This document shows, piece by piece, positions 25,016 through 34,350 of a DNA stretch of 64,000 bases. A program made the position numbers and the translations under genes. A model generated the notes under the pieces. It was not told where the DNA came from. It saw only the letters and a program-made list of their open reading frames with translations, and did no database searches. Every line of letters starts with the position of its first letter. Position 1 is the first letter of the stretch. Origin of the DNA: Pedobacter frigoris (GTDB lineage: Bacteria > Bacteroidota > Bacteroidia > Sphingobacteriales > Sphingobacteriaceae); assembly GCF_005116445.1 (NCBI RefSeq), contig NZ_SWBQ01000002.1:806001-870000 (forward strand), written 5' to 3'.

Positions 25016-26089
25016 TTGGAGCAGCAAACAGACATCAGACAACAGCTTGCAGAATTAATTGCAGAGCCCGGGAAAGTATCTCAGCGGGATACGCCTATGC
25101 TCAATGAGCTGGCTATGTTGTATCCTTATTTCCAACCGATCCATTTACTGGCTGCTAAAGCAGCTCTTGGCACAAATGACGCTAATGCTTATCTGGCAAA
25201 TGCGGCTTTATATACCAACGGACAATTGCTTCACAATTTTGTTCAGGGGGAATTGCGGAGCAGCCGGGAGTTTAATGTCGTCATGCAGGCAACTTTTGGT
25301 ACTGATGCCAGTCAGCCTGAAGCACTGGACGAGGTAGCCATCGACGAAGTACAAGCTGAAACAACAGAAAAACCGACAGCAGATGAACAGGAGACCTTCG
25401 AAGAGATTGGCGAGGTTAACATCAATGAATTCAGACAGGAACAGAGGGCTGAATCTGAACTGGTGCTGGAAAACATTGTAGCTACTGACTTCTTCGCTTT
25501 TCAGGATAATTTCAAAGTAGAACCTGCGACCGAAGAACTTGTCGAGCCTGAGCCTCTGGAATCAGAAGAGACGGTGATCAGCAAATACGATGACGATAAA
25601 TTGCCTTATACCTTTTTATGGTGGCTGGCAAAAACAAGGAAAGAGCATCAGCAGATTTTTCAGCCTTATGCTTCTCCGAAACGTCAGGAAGCCCCAGCGG
25701 AACAACAGCAGCCTTTGCGGCAGAGTGAACTTCAGCAGCAATATGTGGAGCACATTTTCCACATGCAAAGCCCTTTTAATGAAGAAGAGACAGATTATGT
25801 TCCTTCACATTTCAAGCGCCACAACAAAGGCGATGAGATCATCGAAAGTTTTATTAAAAACGAACCTCAGATCAGTCCGCCAAAACCAGAACAGATCAAT
25901 AACGAGAATAAAGCGAAAAAGAGTGCGGAGGACCACAATGACCTCGTATCTGAGACCCTGGCAAAAATCTATATAGAACAAATGCTTTATGACAAGGCCA
26001 TAGAGACTTATGAAAAATTAAGTTTGAAGTTTCCAGAAAAAAGCCGTTACTTTGCCGACCTTATTCAATCGATAGAAAAGAAAATTTAA
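25016..26089 (+). CDS. Hypothetical cytosolic protein with C-terminal TPR-like unit
   Basis: A 357-residue protein with no signal peptide or membrane helix. The start appears to be TTG at 25016: the next ATG (25091) would remove the N-terminal LAELIAEPG segment that leads into TPMLNELAMLYPYFQPIHLL, a layout seen in related Bacteroidetes proteins. The middle is acidic and Glu-rich (about 110-190) and probably disordered. The end (SETLAKIYIEQMLYDKAIE and YEKLSLKFPEKSRYFADLI) reads as one tetratricopeptide-like helix pair. It lies between lptE and secG in one transcript, so a role in envelope biogenesis or secretion is possible. I do not recognise a named family. Confidence 0.8.
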   Translation: MEQQTDIRQQLAELIAEPGKVSQRDTPMLNELAMLYPYFQPIHLLAAKAALGTNDANAYLANAALYTNGQLLHNFVQGELRSSREFNVVMQATFGTDASQPEALDEVAIDEVQAETTEKPTADEQETFEEIGEVNINEFRQEQRAESELVLENIVATDFFAFQDNFKVEPATEELVEPEPLESEETVISKYDDDKLPYTFLWWLAKTRKEHQQIFQPYASPKRQEAPAEQQQPLRQSELQQQYVEHIFHMQSPFNEEETDYVPSHFKRHNKGDEIIESFIKNEPQISPPKPEQINNENKAKKSAEDHNDLVSETLAKIYIEQMLYDKAIETYEKLSLKFPEKSRYFADLIQSIEKKI

Positions 26090-26104
26090 ACAACATAACA
26101 TACT

Positions 26105-26455
26105 ATGCTTTTTTTAATTATATTATTAATCATTATTTGTATTGCTTTAGCGCTATTTGTTTTAGTACAAAACCCTAAAGGCGGCGGTTTAGCTACAGGT
26201 GGATCGGGAAGCAATATGTTTGGCGTTCAGCGTACCGGTGATGTTCTTGAAAAAGGAACATGGATTTTATTGGCCCTAATTGTAGTGCTTACTTTGTCTA
26301 TTACAACAATTGCTAAAACCGGTGGTTCAGCTTCGGGTGTAGATTCTAAGATTCAGCAGCAATTGGATAAAACGCCTACTCCATCTCCACTGGGAGGCGG
26401 AACAACCGCTCCGGCAAACACACCTCCGGTTACAAACGATACGACTAAAAAATAA
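26105..26455 (+). CDS. secG: Preprotein translocase subunit SecG
   Basis: A 116-residue inner-membrane protein with two hydrophobic helices (about 1-22 and 55-73). The cytosolic loop between them holds the family block LVQNPKGGGLATGGSGSNM and FGVQRTGDVLEKGTW. SecG joins SecY and SecE and stimulates SecA-driven export. The C-terminal 40 residues are rich in Pro, Thr and Gly and are longer than the compact enterobacterial form, as in other Bacteroidetes. It begins 15 bases after the TPR-like gene and is the last gene of the miaB-secG run, closed by a strong terminator. Confidence 0.95.
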   Translation: MLFLIILLIIICIALALFVLVQNPKGGGLATGGSGSNMFGVQRTGDVLEKGTWILLALIVVLTLSITTIAKTGGSASGVDSKIQQQLDKTPTPSPLGGGTTAPANTPPVTNDTTKK

Positions 26456-26492
26456 ACTAATCACGTCACGCTATACTACGGGACGATGAGCA

Positions 26493-26531
26493 AAAAAAGC
26501 CTGAATCATAAGTCATGATTCAGGCTTTTTT
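26493..26531 (+). terminator. Intrinsic terminator after secG
   Basis: A 17-bp perfect stem, 26493-26509 with 26515-26531, around a five-base loop; the arms begin with A and end with T runs, so it could work in both directions. Confidence 0.92.
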
Positions 26532-26550
26532 CGTATACCCCCTGCCACTC

Positions 26551-26663
26551 TGACACAAAATCACCTGATCATAATCCATTAGCTGACAAGGCTGTGTAAA
26601 TTTGTCAAGCAAAGAGTGCTTGGCATAAAAACTGATACGATCAATGATACGTATACATACGTA
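26551..26663 (+). promoter_or_regulatory. groESL upstream region with nested inverted repeats
   Basis: Three symmetric elements lie upstream of groES: TGACAA (26584-26589) and TTGTCA (26602-26607), 12 bases apart; CAAGCA (26606-26611) and TGCTTG (26617-26622) around AAGAG; and TACGTAT (26648-26654) with ATACGTA (26657-26663). A further TGACA occurs at 26551. Any could be a heat-shock operator. There is no full CIRCE element and no clear TAnnTTTG box. Confidence 0.4.
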
Positions 26664-26701
26664 CTAAAATTTTAACTTAAAAATATAATTAATATCAAGT
26701 T

Positions 26702-26992
26702 ATGGCTTTAAACCTTAAACCCATTTCAGGTACAGCAAACAGAGTAATTGTTGAGCCTGCTGCGGCAGAAGAAAAGACAGCATCGGGACTTTATATCCCA
26801 GATACTGCAAAAGAAAAACCATCCAAAGGAACTGTAGTATCCGTTTCAGAAGAAGATTCAGAAGGTAAAAAACCAACAGTTAAAGTTGGAGATGTGGTTA
26901 TCTACGGTAAATATGGTGGTACAGAACTTCCTTATGAGGGTAAAGATTACCTGATCATGCGCGAAACTGACATCTACGCTGTACTTGGCTAA
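26702..26992 (+). CDS. groES: Co-chaperonin GroES
   Basis: A 96-residue Cpn10 protein that caps the GroEL ring and drives release of folded substrate. The full family pattern is present: [20 protein letters not shown] in the first third with the mobile-loop TASGLYIPD, then [17 protein letters not shown] and the C-terminal [14 protein letters not shown]. Length is normal. It precedes groEL by 87 bases and they should be transcribed together from the region 26532-26701, where inverted repeats suggest a regulator other than HrcA. Confidence 0.97.
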   Translation: MALNLKPISGTANRVIVEPAAAEEKTASGLYIPDTAKEKPSKGTVVSVSEEDSEGKKPTVKVGDVVIYGKYGGTELPYEGKDYLIMRETDIYAVLG

Positions 26993-27079
26993 ACGTATCA
27001 AATCAAATAAGTAAAAATCAAAATTTGTGTTTTAGGATGTTGCAAATTGTAACTCGTAAATCTAAAATCTAAAATAACA

Positions 27080-28720
27080 ATGGCAAAACAAGTAAAATAT
27101 AATGTAGAAGCCCGTGACGCCCTGAAAAGAGGTGTTGATACATTGGCTAATGCAGTAAAAGTAACTTTGGGACCAAAAGGTCGTAACGTAATTATTGACA
27201 AGAAATTTGGTTCCCCAGCAATCACTAAAGATGGTGTTACTGTGGCTAAAGAAATTGAACTGAAAGATCCTATTGAAAACATGGGTGCTCAAATGGTTAA
27301 AGAAGTTGCTTCTAAAACTGCTGATATCGCAGGTGATGGAACAACAACTGCAACTGTATTGGCTCAGGCAATTGTAACTGCAGGTATTAAAAACGTTGCT
27401 GCCGGTGCAAATCCAATGGATTTGAAACGCGGTATCGATAAAGCAGTAACTGCAATCGTTGAAAACCTTAAAGCTCAGTCTCAGACTGTAGGTGAAGACA
27501 ATAACAAAATCAAACAGGTTGCTTCTATTTCAGCAAACAATGATGAAGTTATTGGTGCTTTAATTGCTGAGGCAATGGGTAAAGTAGGTAAAGACGGTGT
27601 AATTACTGTTGAAGAAGCTAAAGGTACTGAGACTGAAGTAAAAACAGTTGAAGGTATGCAGTTTGACCGTGGTTACTTATCTCCTTACTTTGTAACCAAT
27701 GCTGATAAAATGGAAGCGGAATTAGAAAACCCTTACATTTTGATCTACGATAAAAAAATCAGCAACATGAAAGAATTGTTGCCTGTTTTAGAGAAACAAG
27801 TTCAGACTGGCAAACCTTTATTGATCATTGCAGAAGATTTAGACGGTGAAGCTTTAGCTACTTTGGTAGTGAACAAGATCCGTGGATCTCTGAAAGTTGT
27901 TGCCGTTAAAGCTCCAGGATTTGGTGACCGTCGTAAAGCTATGCTTGAAGACATCGCTATCCTGACTGGTGGAACAGTGATCTCTGAAGAAAGAGGTTAT
28001 AAATTAGAAAATGCTGACCTTACTTATTTAGGTACTGCTGAGAAAGTTGTTGTTGATAAAGACAATACTACTGTAATCAATGGTGCTGGTCAGTCAGAAG
28101 ACATCAAAGCTCGCGTAAATCAGATCAAATCTCAAATTGAGACTACTACTTCTGATTACGATAAAGAAAAATTACAAGAGCGTTTAGCTAAGTTAGCGGG
28201 CGGTGTTGCAGTTCTTTATGTAGGTGCAGCTTCAGAGGTTGAAATGAAAGAGAAAAAAGACCGTGTTGATGATGCTTTACATGCAACCCGTGCGGCTGTA
28301 GAAGAAGGTATCGTTGCAGGTGGTGGTGTTGCTTTCATCCGTGCTATTGAAGCATTAGAAGGTATGAAAGGATCTAATGATGACGAGACTACTGGTATCC
28401 AGATCATCCGTCGTGCTATCGAAGAGCCTTTACGTCAGATCTGCCAGAATGCTGGTATCGAAGGATCTATCGTAGTTCAGAAAGTTAAAGAAGGTACTGC
28501 TGACTTCGGTTACAACGCACGTACTGACGTTTACGAAAACTTAATTGCTGCTGGTGTTATTGATCCAACTAAAGTTGGTCGTGTAGCATTAGAGAACGCA
28601 GCTTCAATCGCAGCTATGTTGTTGACAACAGAAGTTGTGTTGGCTGACGATCCGGAAGAAGCTCCTGCAGGTGGCGGTATGCCTCCAATGGGCGGCGGCG
28701 GTATGGGCGGAATGATGTAA
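27080..28720 (+). CDS. groEL: Chaperonin GroEL
   Basis: A 546-residue Cpn60 subunit of the ATP-driven double-ring folding chamber. The ATP site is plain: [24 protein letters not shown] and [16 protein letters not shown], with the catalytic aspartate in this last segment and a second one in the intermediate domain. The apical domain carries [10 protein letters not shown], and the C-terminus ends in the flexible Gly-Met tail. Codon use is strongly selected (frequent GTT, GCT, GGT, AAA) compared with neighbours, as expected for a very highly expressed gene. A perfect hairpin terminator follows. The start is directly after an AT-rich block related to the repeats at 23163-23246. Confidence 0.98.
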   Translation: MAKQVKYNVEARDALKRGVDTLANAVKVTLGPKGRNVIIDKKFGSPAITKDGVTVAKEIELKDPIENMGAQMVKEVASKTADIAGDGTTTATVLAQAIVTAGIKNVAAGANPMDLKRGIDKAVTAIVENLKAQSQTVGEDNNKIKQVASISANNDEVIGALIAEAMGKVGKDGVITVEEAKGTETEVKTVEGMQFDRGYLSPYFVTNADKMEAELENPYILIYDKKISNMKELLPVLEKQVQTGKPLLIIAEDLDGEALATLVVNKIRGSLKVVAVKAPGFGDRRKAMLEDIAILTGGTVISEERGYKLENADLTYLGTAEKVVVDKDNTTVINGAGQSEDIKARVNQIKSQIETTTSDYDKEKLQERLAKLAGGVAVLYVGAASEVEMKEKKDRVDDALHATRAAVEEGIVAGGGVAFIRAIEALEGMKGSNDDETTGIQIIRRAIEEPLRQICQNAGIEGSIVVQKVKEGTADFGYNARTDVYENLIAAGVIDPTKVGRVALENAASIAAMLLTTEVVLADDPEEAPAGGGMPPMGGGGMGGMM

Positions 28721-28741
28721 TCATTAACTCAAACCTTATTT

Positions 28742-28776
28742 AAAAGCCACAGATATTATATATCTGTGGCTTTTTT
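28742..28776 (+). terminator. Intrinsic terminator after groEL
   Basis: AAAAGCCACAGATAT (28742-28756) pairs with ATATCTGTGGCTTTT, followed by further T to 28776; 22 bases after the groEL stop. Confidence 0.93.
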
Positions 28777-28814
28777 CTTGTATCTGGAAATCTGATTTGT
28801 TCAAAAAGCTGAAT

Positions 28815-28888
28815 TTATTTCAAATAAACTTCTATGTGTTTACAAAATTTTGAAATAAACTAAAAATAATGGGTACATTTAGGTACCC
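28815..28888 (+). promoter_or_regulatory. Inverted repeats upstream of the type IX adhesin gene
   Basis: TTATTTCAAA (28815-28824) and TTTGAAATAA (28849-28858) are perfect 10-bp arms 24 bases apart, and GGGTAC (28871-28876) with GTACCC (28883-28888) forms a second element 12 bases before the ATG. They could be operator sites or RNA hairpins. No TAnnTTTG box is seen. Confidence 0.4.
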
Positions 28889-28900
28889 TATTGCTTTTGT

Positions 28901-31900
28901 ATGTTAAAAATTTTAATCGTGCCACTGATTGTGTTATGCAGTCTGGTGTCATCAATTAAAGTTAACGCTCAACTCTCTTTTGGAACGATTGATCCTGGTC
29001 CGTATGGGCGGGGCAGTAGCATCGCTGTACCAATCAACGTACCGTCCAACGCCTGTTACGCCGCATCAAATGTTTTTGAACTGTGGATCTCCGATGCCAG
29101 TCAGAACTTTAGTCCGGGAAGAAAGATCGGGGAGATCAGCGGAACATTTTCCACTTATATCAATGGCACCTTACCAGGAGATCTGACAACAGGTAACTAT
29201 AAGTTAAGAATTATAACTACAAGTCCATTATCTTCAACGGATTATCCGGGAACGATCCCTGTTGTGAATGCCACAGGACCTTTTGTAGGTACCGCGCCAT
29301 CAAACCCGGCCCAGGTCTTATCACCTCAAAAAACGTTTGGCTGGTGTGGAAGTGCTGTAGGGGACAATAAATCCATCATTTTCACAGATGACACGAATCC
29401 TCCTGTTGTGCAAAAGCTCAGTATAAAAGATGAGAAAACGGGAACTGTGCAGGAATTTTCTTCAGCAAATCAAATGTATCCCATTACAGGTCTGGCACAA
29501 TCTTATTACACCGTCACAGTAACAGGAGAAACTACCAATGCGGGTATAACTGTAAAATCAACAAAGTCTTATCTCCTGCTAAATGTATTGTCAAAAGTAA
29601 GTATACAGTCATACGGATCGCCGTTCGGCTGTATTGATCCGATAGCAGGAACTGGTGCAGATATTTCCTACGCGATAGACATTACAGGTGCAAATGGCAT
29701 CCAAAACAATTATCCAGGCTCGAGATATAGCATCACCTGGGGAGATGGTCAAGAGGATATACTGACACACTGTGAACTGGCCAACAGCAACGGAATCATC
29801 ACCCACAATTACAAAAAGACCTCTTGCGGGCAGCCTCCAATAGATCTCGGCAATGGAACCTCAATCCTGAATGCTTACCGTGTATCTGTAACCAGTGTCA
29901 ATCCATTTTGTCAGAATGACCTGGTTAGTGCCAGTATTTATCCTAAGGTATTTTCCAGGCCAATAGCGAAAATTGATCCGGCTGCGACAACGATTTGCAC
30001 CAATACCCCAATTGTCTTATCCAACCTCTCAACCAAGGGGAACAACTCCGATTGTTCTATGGCAATGAACTGGGAGTGGTACGTTGACGGGGTTTTAATG
30101 AGCACAAATGAAACCTATACTCATCCTGGATTTGCAACTCCGGGTACACATAGCATCAAACTCGTAGCTTCAAATAATGTCGGCATTTGCAGGCCAAGTG
30201 AAGACTACAAAACCATATGCATACAAGAACCACCAAAGCCTTCTTTTACGCTTAACGGGAGTAGTTCAGGCATTACACTATGTAACCCCGTCACCTTAAA
30301 ACCTATCAACACTTCCATAGTTAATGAAAATTGCATCCCTACTACCTACCGATGGATTATAACCGGCGGCAGTTTCACTTTTGAAAATGGCACAACTGCG
30401 GCCAGTTTTGAACCTCAGATCAGATTTACTGCAGCTGGCACCTATAAAATACAGCTGGCAGCATCCATCACCTCCTGCGGAGAGTTTTTGACACCTGAAC
30501 AAACAATTACCATCAATGCGCTGCCAACAGCGAATCTCTCAGATAATATCATTGTCTGTAATTTAACGGCTTATGATTTTAACAATACCACGAGCGGCCC
30601 TACTAAAACAACACTTACCGGGACTCAGGATCCTGCTCCCGCAGGCACCTATACCTGGACCATTTCAGGAGGGGCATATAACTTCATAGGGGGTACGAAC
30701 GCCGGTTCCAAATACCCTACCATTCAGTTTACCGAATATAAAACTTATACCATATCGGTTTCGCATCAAAATGATTGCGGTACTGCTACAGATGTTCAGA
30801 ATATAACCTTCACTGCTTCTCCGGTAGTTGATGCCGGGAATTATCCGGCGATCTGCCATGACGATGTTGTACAGTTAAACGCGACCATTACGGGCTCGGT
30901 GGACAGCTATGAATGGGTAGGCGGCAGCGGTACTTTTGCCCCGAACAGAAATACGCTAAACGCAGTTTATACGCCTAGTCCAGCTGAAAGAACCGCTGGC
31001 CAGGTAAACCTGACATTGAGGGCGTTGACCTCACTCGGTGCTCCCTGTAATATAATTGAGGGCTTTACAACCATCAATATAAAGCCAAAAAACACCATTA
31101 CCAGTCCGTCAACAAAAAGAATCTGTACAGGCAGTACTGTGGCCTACACCCCTGTTTCTACATTGGCAGGCAGTGATTTTACATGGACAGTCATTTCTTC
31201 GAACCTTGCTACGGGATTTGCGGCCACGGGAAGCGGGGCAACAATTAATGACCAGATTACCAATACAAGTGCAACAGCGGATGCAAGTGTGACCTATCGG
31301 ATTGTGCCTTCATTTGACGGGTGTGCTGGAGATCCTTTTGATTTAACGGTAACTATCGGCCCCACTCCCACCGTTACACCAAGTCTGGCAAGTACGGAAA
31401 TATGCAGCGGGCAACCAGCGGGAATTACGGTTACATCTAACCTGGCGGGCACCAAATACCTTTGGACAAGCACCACATCTGATTCATTGATAAGCGGAAA
31501 CAGCAATAATGCTACAGTTTCAGCAACAATCACCCAAATCAGTGATCTACTGGTAAATACCGGAACGACAAGTGGCACCGTTACTTATATCATTACGCCG
31601 GTTTCTGTATATGGGTGCAATGGGACACCGGAAGGTGTGACGGTAGTTATAAATCCTGCACCTACAGTCGCAAATGCCGGTGCAGATGAAAGCATATGCA
31701 GCACCGCTACCTATGTGTTGAAAGGAAATGTGGCTGTAGTGGGCACCGGGAAATGGACTTTAGTTTCCGGTCCGGGGCCAGTGACTTTTGCGGACGATAC
31801 CAATCCAAACACCGTGGTCTCGGGCTTGCAGGATGGCGGAGATTATGTGTTTAAATGGACAATTACTACTCCCGCAAACTGCGCCTCATCAGCGAATGTA

Positions 31901-34348
31901 AAGATCAGCAATCTGTTGCCGTTGCAAAACAGCATCAGTAGTACAAATACAACAGTATGCTCAGGACAAAGCATCCTGATTTCAGGAGACCTGCCTACAG
32001 GTGGCAATGGCACTTACACTTTTACCTGGGAAAGCAGTGTTGACGGTACTACTTGGGAGATCATTCCGAATGAGAGCAGCAGAAACCTAAGCTACATACT
32101 GACCAGTACACTTAGCTTCCGGAGAACGGTAAAAAGTGGCTCATGCACGCTGGTCAGCAATACTGTCTCGATTAATTCCCAGCCACCTCTGGGCAATAAT
32201 GTGGTTTCAGCAGATCAGGCAATTTGTGGCGGAGGTATATCTAACCCGCTTATCGGAACTGTACCAACCGGCGGCGATGGGGTATATACTTATCAATGGC
32301 AATCCAGCGTAGACAATGGAAATACCTGGACTGACATCACCAATGCTTCATCAAAAGATTTCAGTCCCCCAACGCTGAACATGACCACCTTATACCGCCG
32401 GCTGGTGAGTACTGCTGCCTGTGCGGGAAACTTACAAAATAGAAGTAATGAGGTACGCATTACCATCAACCCAAATGCGAAAGCCTTGTTTACATTTACT
32501 GCTGATAATGGTTGTGCCCCATTTGCGATTACCGCCCAAAACATCAAAGCAGATTCTTATCCGCAGAATGCGAGCTATACCTGGTATGCCGATGGAACGC
32601 CGATAGGAACAGGAATTGATTTCCCCGGGTACCAGATTACAAGCGGAAACACATCTGTTGTGATTAAGCTGGTAACGACCAGCGGACAGGGCTGCAGTGC
32701 GGATGAAATGAGCCAAACCTTCTCGACCCGCCAGGACATTACCTTATCATTTACCCAGGATAAAACAGTCGGATGCGGACCGTTCACTGTAAACTTTGTG
32801 AACACCTCCACCTCATTGGCGAATACTGCTTTCAGTTGGGATTTTGGAAACGGACAAACGTCGACCCAGATCATGCCTGATGCGGTTGTTTTTGCTTACG
32901 ACGCCACTGGGAAGGATAAAGCATACACCGTTACGCTGACTGCCACTACATCCTGCGGAGTAGCCACACCTTACACGGCTACGGTACTGGTGAAAGCTCC
33001 TGCCCTGTCTGTATTCTCCCCGGATAAGACTGAAGGATGTTCGCCTATGCTGGTGAATTTTAGCAATACCTCACCTGTTGCAAGCAATACAACTTACACT
33101 TTCGACTTTGGAGACGGCTCTCCTGTTGAGGTCAAAACAGACCGTTCAGGCGTCACACACACTTATACGACGACCAATGTTGTGAGGACTTATATCGTTA
33201 GAATGACAACCAAGGGGGACTGCGGAGAACATACTACCGAACACACGATCAGCGTGGCTCCGAATAATGTAGTCGCAGAACTTGTTGTAAACAGTACCGA
33301 GAAAAGAGGCTGTGCGCCTTTTACAGTAAATTTCTTCAATAACAGCAGCGGTGCAAATTCATTTGTTTATGATTTTGATGACGGCAATACCACTACCACA
33401 ATTTCGGCTCCTGAAAAGGTGGTCCATACCTTTACAAAAGCGGGCACTTATACCGTAAAACTAACGGCAAGCAATGATTGTTCAACGGCATCAACAACGG
33501 AGACCATTGTTGTGCTGGCACAACCGCAAACTGCATTTACGGCAGACAAAACACTGGGCTGCTCAGGTCTTGAGGTTAAGTTTAACAATACGACAGTTGG
33601 GGGAATCAGCTATACCTGGGATTTTGGAGATGGTTCGGCACTTTCAACAGAAACCAATCCTGCACACACCTACAGTGGTACTCAGGAATTTTATACTGTA
33701 ACGCTTACGGCTAAAAACAGTTTAGGATGTTCCAGCACAACGACTTTAACCAACTTCATTCATATTGTGCCGCCGCCTGTTGCACAATTCAGCGTACAAC
33801 CAGGCGTGGAAATCAGTATCCCTAATTACACATTCAGCTTTACTGATGAAAGCACTAATAACCCGGATATATGGCACTGGGACTTTGGGGATGGTACCAC
33901 ATCGACCCAGCGCAATCCAAAGCACAGTTATTATGATGTTGGCACTTACAAAGTGACCCTAACTGTGACCAATCAAAACAATTGTTCATCAACGACATTT
34001 AAATCAGTTTCTATTACCGGAGTGCCGGGTTTCCTGTATGTTCCGAATTCCTTTATTCCAGGAAGTGAGCAGACGGAGCTCCGTGAATTCAAGGCCAAGG
34101 GTATGGGAATTAAATCCTGGAGGTTCAGCATTTTTGACAAATGGGGAGAAACGCTATGGGAGACAACATCCCTGAATGATGGAAAACCCGCGGCAGGCTG
34201 GGATGGCACCTTCAGGGGATCACCTATGCCACAGGGGATTTACTTCTGGAAAATCGACGTACAGTTTATTAATGGTTCTGAATGGAAGGGCATGACCTAC
34301 AATAGCTCAGCACCCAAACGCACAGGAGCAATACATTTAATCAGATAG
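28901..34348 (+). CDS. Giant PKD-repeat adhesin with type IX secretion C-terminal domain
   Basis: An 1815-residue exported protein. It has a signal peptide (MLKILIVPLIVLCSLV to VNAQ), a long region of Ig/PKD-like repeats rich in Thr, Ser, Asn and paired Cys (for example TVCSGQS, ICSGQPAG, ICTGST), then five clear PKD repeats at about 85-90 residue spacing marked by WDFGNG, FDFGDG, YDFDDG, WDFGDG and WDFGDG (about residues 1312 to 1660). The last 110 residues (PNSFIPGSE, FDKWGETLWE, WDGTFRGSPMPQGIYFWKI) are a CHU_C/gliding-motility-type C-terminal domain that directs type IX secretion. It is probably a surface adhesin or filament. Its stop is two bases before a PorP/SprF-like gene, the usual partner of such proteins. 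Upstream inverted repeats suggest regulation. Confidence 0.93.
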   Translation: MLKILIVPLIVLCSLVSSIKVNAQLSFGTIDPGPYGRGSSIAVPINVPSNACYAASNVFELWISDASQNFSPGRKIGEISGTFSTYINGTLPGDLTTGNYKLRIITTSPLSSTDYPGTIPVVNATGPFVGTAPSNPAQVLSPQKTFGWCGSAVGDNKSIIFTDDTNPPVVQKLSIKDEKTGTVQEFSSANQMYPITGLAQSYYTVTVTGETTNAGITVKSTKSYLLLNVLSKVSIQSYGSPFGCIDPIAGTGADISYAIDITGANGIQNNYPGSRYSITWGDGQEDILTHCELANSNGIITHNYKKTSCGQPPIDLGNGTSILNAYRVSVTSVNPFCQNDLVSASIYPKVFSRPIAKIDPAATTICTNTPIVLSNLSTKGNNSDCSMAMNWEWYVDGVLMSTNETYTHPGFATPGTHSIKLVASNNVGICRPSEDYKTICIQEPPKPSFTLNGSSSGITLCNPVTLKPINTSIVNENCIPTTYRWIITGGSFTFENGTTAASFEPQIRFTAAGTYKIQLAASITSCGEFLTPEQTITINALPTANLSDNIIVCNLTAYDFNNTTSGPTKTTLTGTQDPAPAGTYTWTISGGAYNFIGGTNAGSKYPTIQFTEYKTYTISVSHQNDCGTATDVQNITFTASPVVDAGNYPAICHDDVVQLNATITGSVDSYEWVGGSGTFAPNRNTLNAVYTPSPAERTAGQVNLTLRALTSLGAPCNIIEGFTTINIKPKNTITSPSTKRICTGSTVAYTPVSTLAGSDFTWTVISSNLATGFAATGSGATINDQITNTSATADASVTYRIVPSFDGCAGDPFDLTVTIGPTPTVTPSLASTEICSGQPAGITVTSNLAGTKYLWTSTTSDSLISGNSNNATVSATITQISDLLVNTGTTSGTVTYIITPVSVYGCNGTPEGVTVVINPAPTVANAGADESICSTATYVLKGNVAVVGTGKWTLVSGPGPVTFADDTNPNTVVSGLQDGGDYVFKWTITTPANCASSANVKISNLLPLQNSISSTNTTVCSGQSILISGDLPTGGNGTYTFTWESSVDGTTWEIIPNESSRNLSYILTSTLSFRRTVKSGSCTLVSNTVSINSQPPLGNNVVSADQAICGGGISNPLIGTVPTGGDGVYTYQWQSSVDNGNTWTDITNASSKDFSPPTLNMTTLYRRLVSTAACAGNLQNRSNEVRITINPNAKALFTFTADNGCAPFAITAQNIKADSYPQNASYTWYADGTPIGTGIDFPGYQITSGNTSVVIKLVTTSGQGCSADEMSQTFSTRQDITLSFTQDKTVGCGPFTVNFVNTSTSLANTAFSWDFGNGQTSTQIMPDAVVFAYDATGKDKAYTVTLTATTSCGVATPYTATVLVKAPALSVFSPDKTEGCSPMLVNFSNTSPVASNTTYTFDFGDGSPVEVKTDRSGVTHTYTTTNVVRTYIVRMTTKGDCGEHTTEHTISVAPNNVVAELVVNSTEKRGCAPFTVNFFNNSSGANSFVYDFDDGNTTTTISAPEKVVHTFTKAGTYTVKLTASNDCSTASTTETIVVLAQPQTAFTADKTLGCSGLEVKFNNTTVGGISYTWDFGDGSALSTETNPAHTYSGTQEFYTVTLTAKNSLGCSSTTTLTNFIHIVPPPVAQFSVQPGVEISIPNYTFSFTDESTNNPDIWHWDFGDGTTSTQRNPKHSYYDVGTYKVTLTVTNQNNCSSTTFKSVSITGVPGFLYVPNSFIPGSEQTELREFKAKGMGIKSWRFSIFDKWGETLWETTSLNDGKPAAGWDGTFRGSPMPQGIYFWKIDVQFINGSEWKGMTYNSSAPKRTGAIHLIR

Positions 34349-34350
34349 GG

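Noticed and set aside
26614..26622. GAGTGCTTG near groES, like the right half of CIRCE
   Set aside because: No TTAGCACTC nine bases before it; it belongs to a different inverted repeat.
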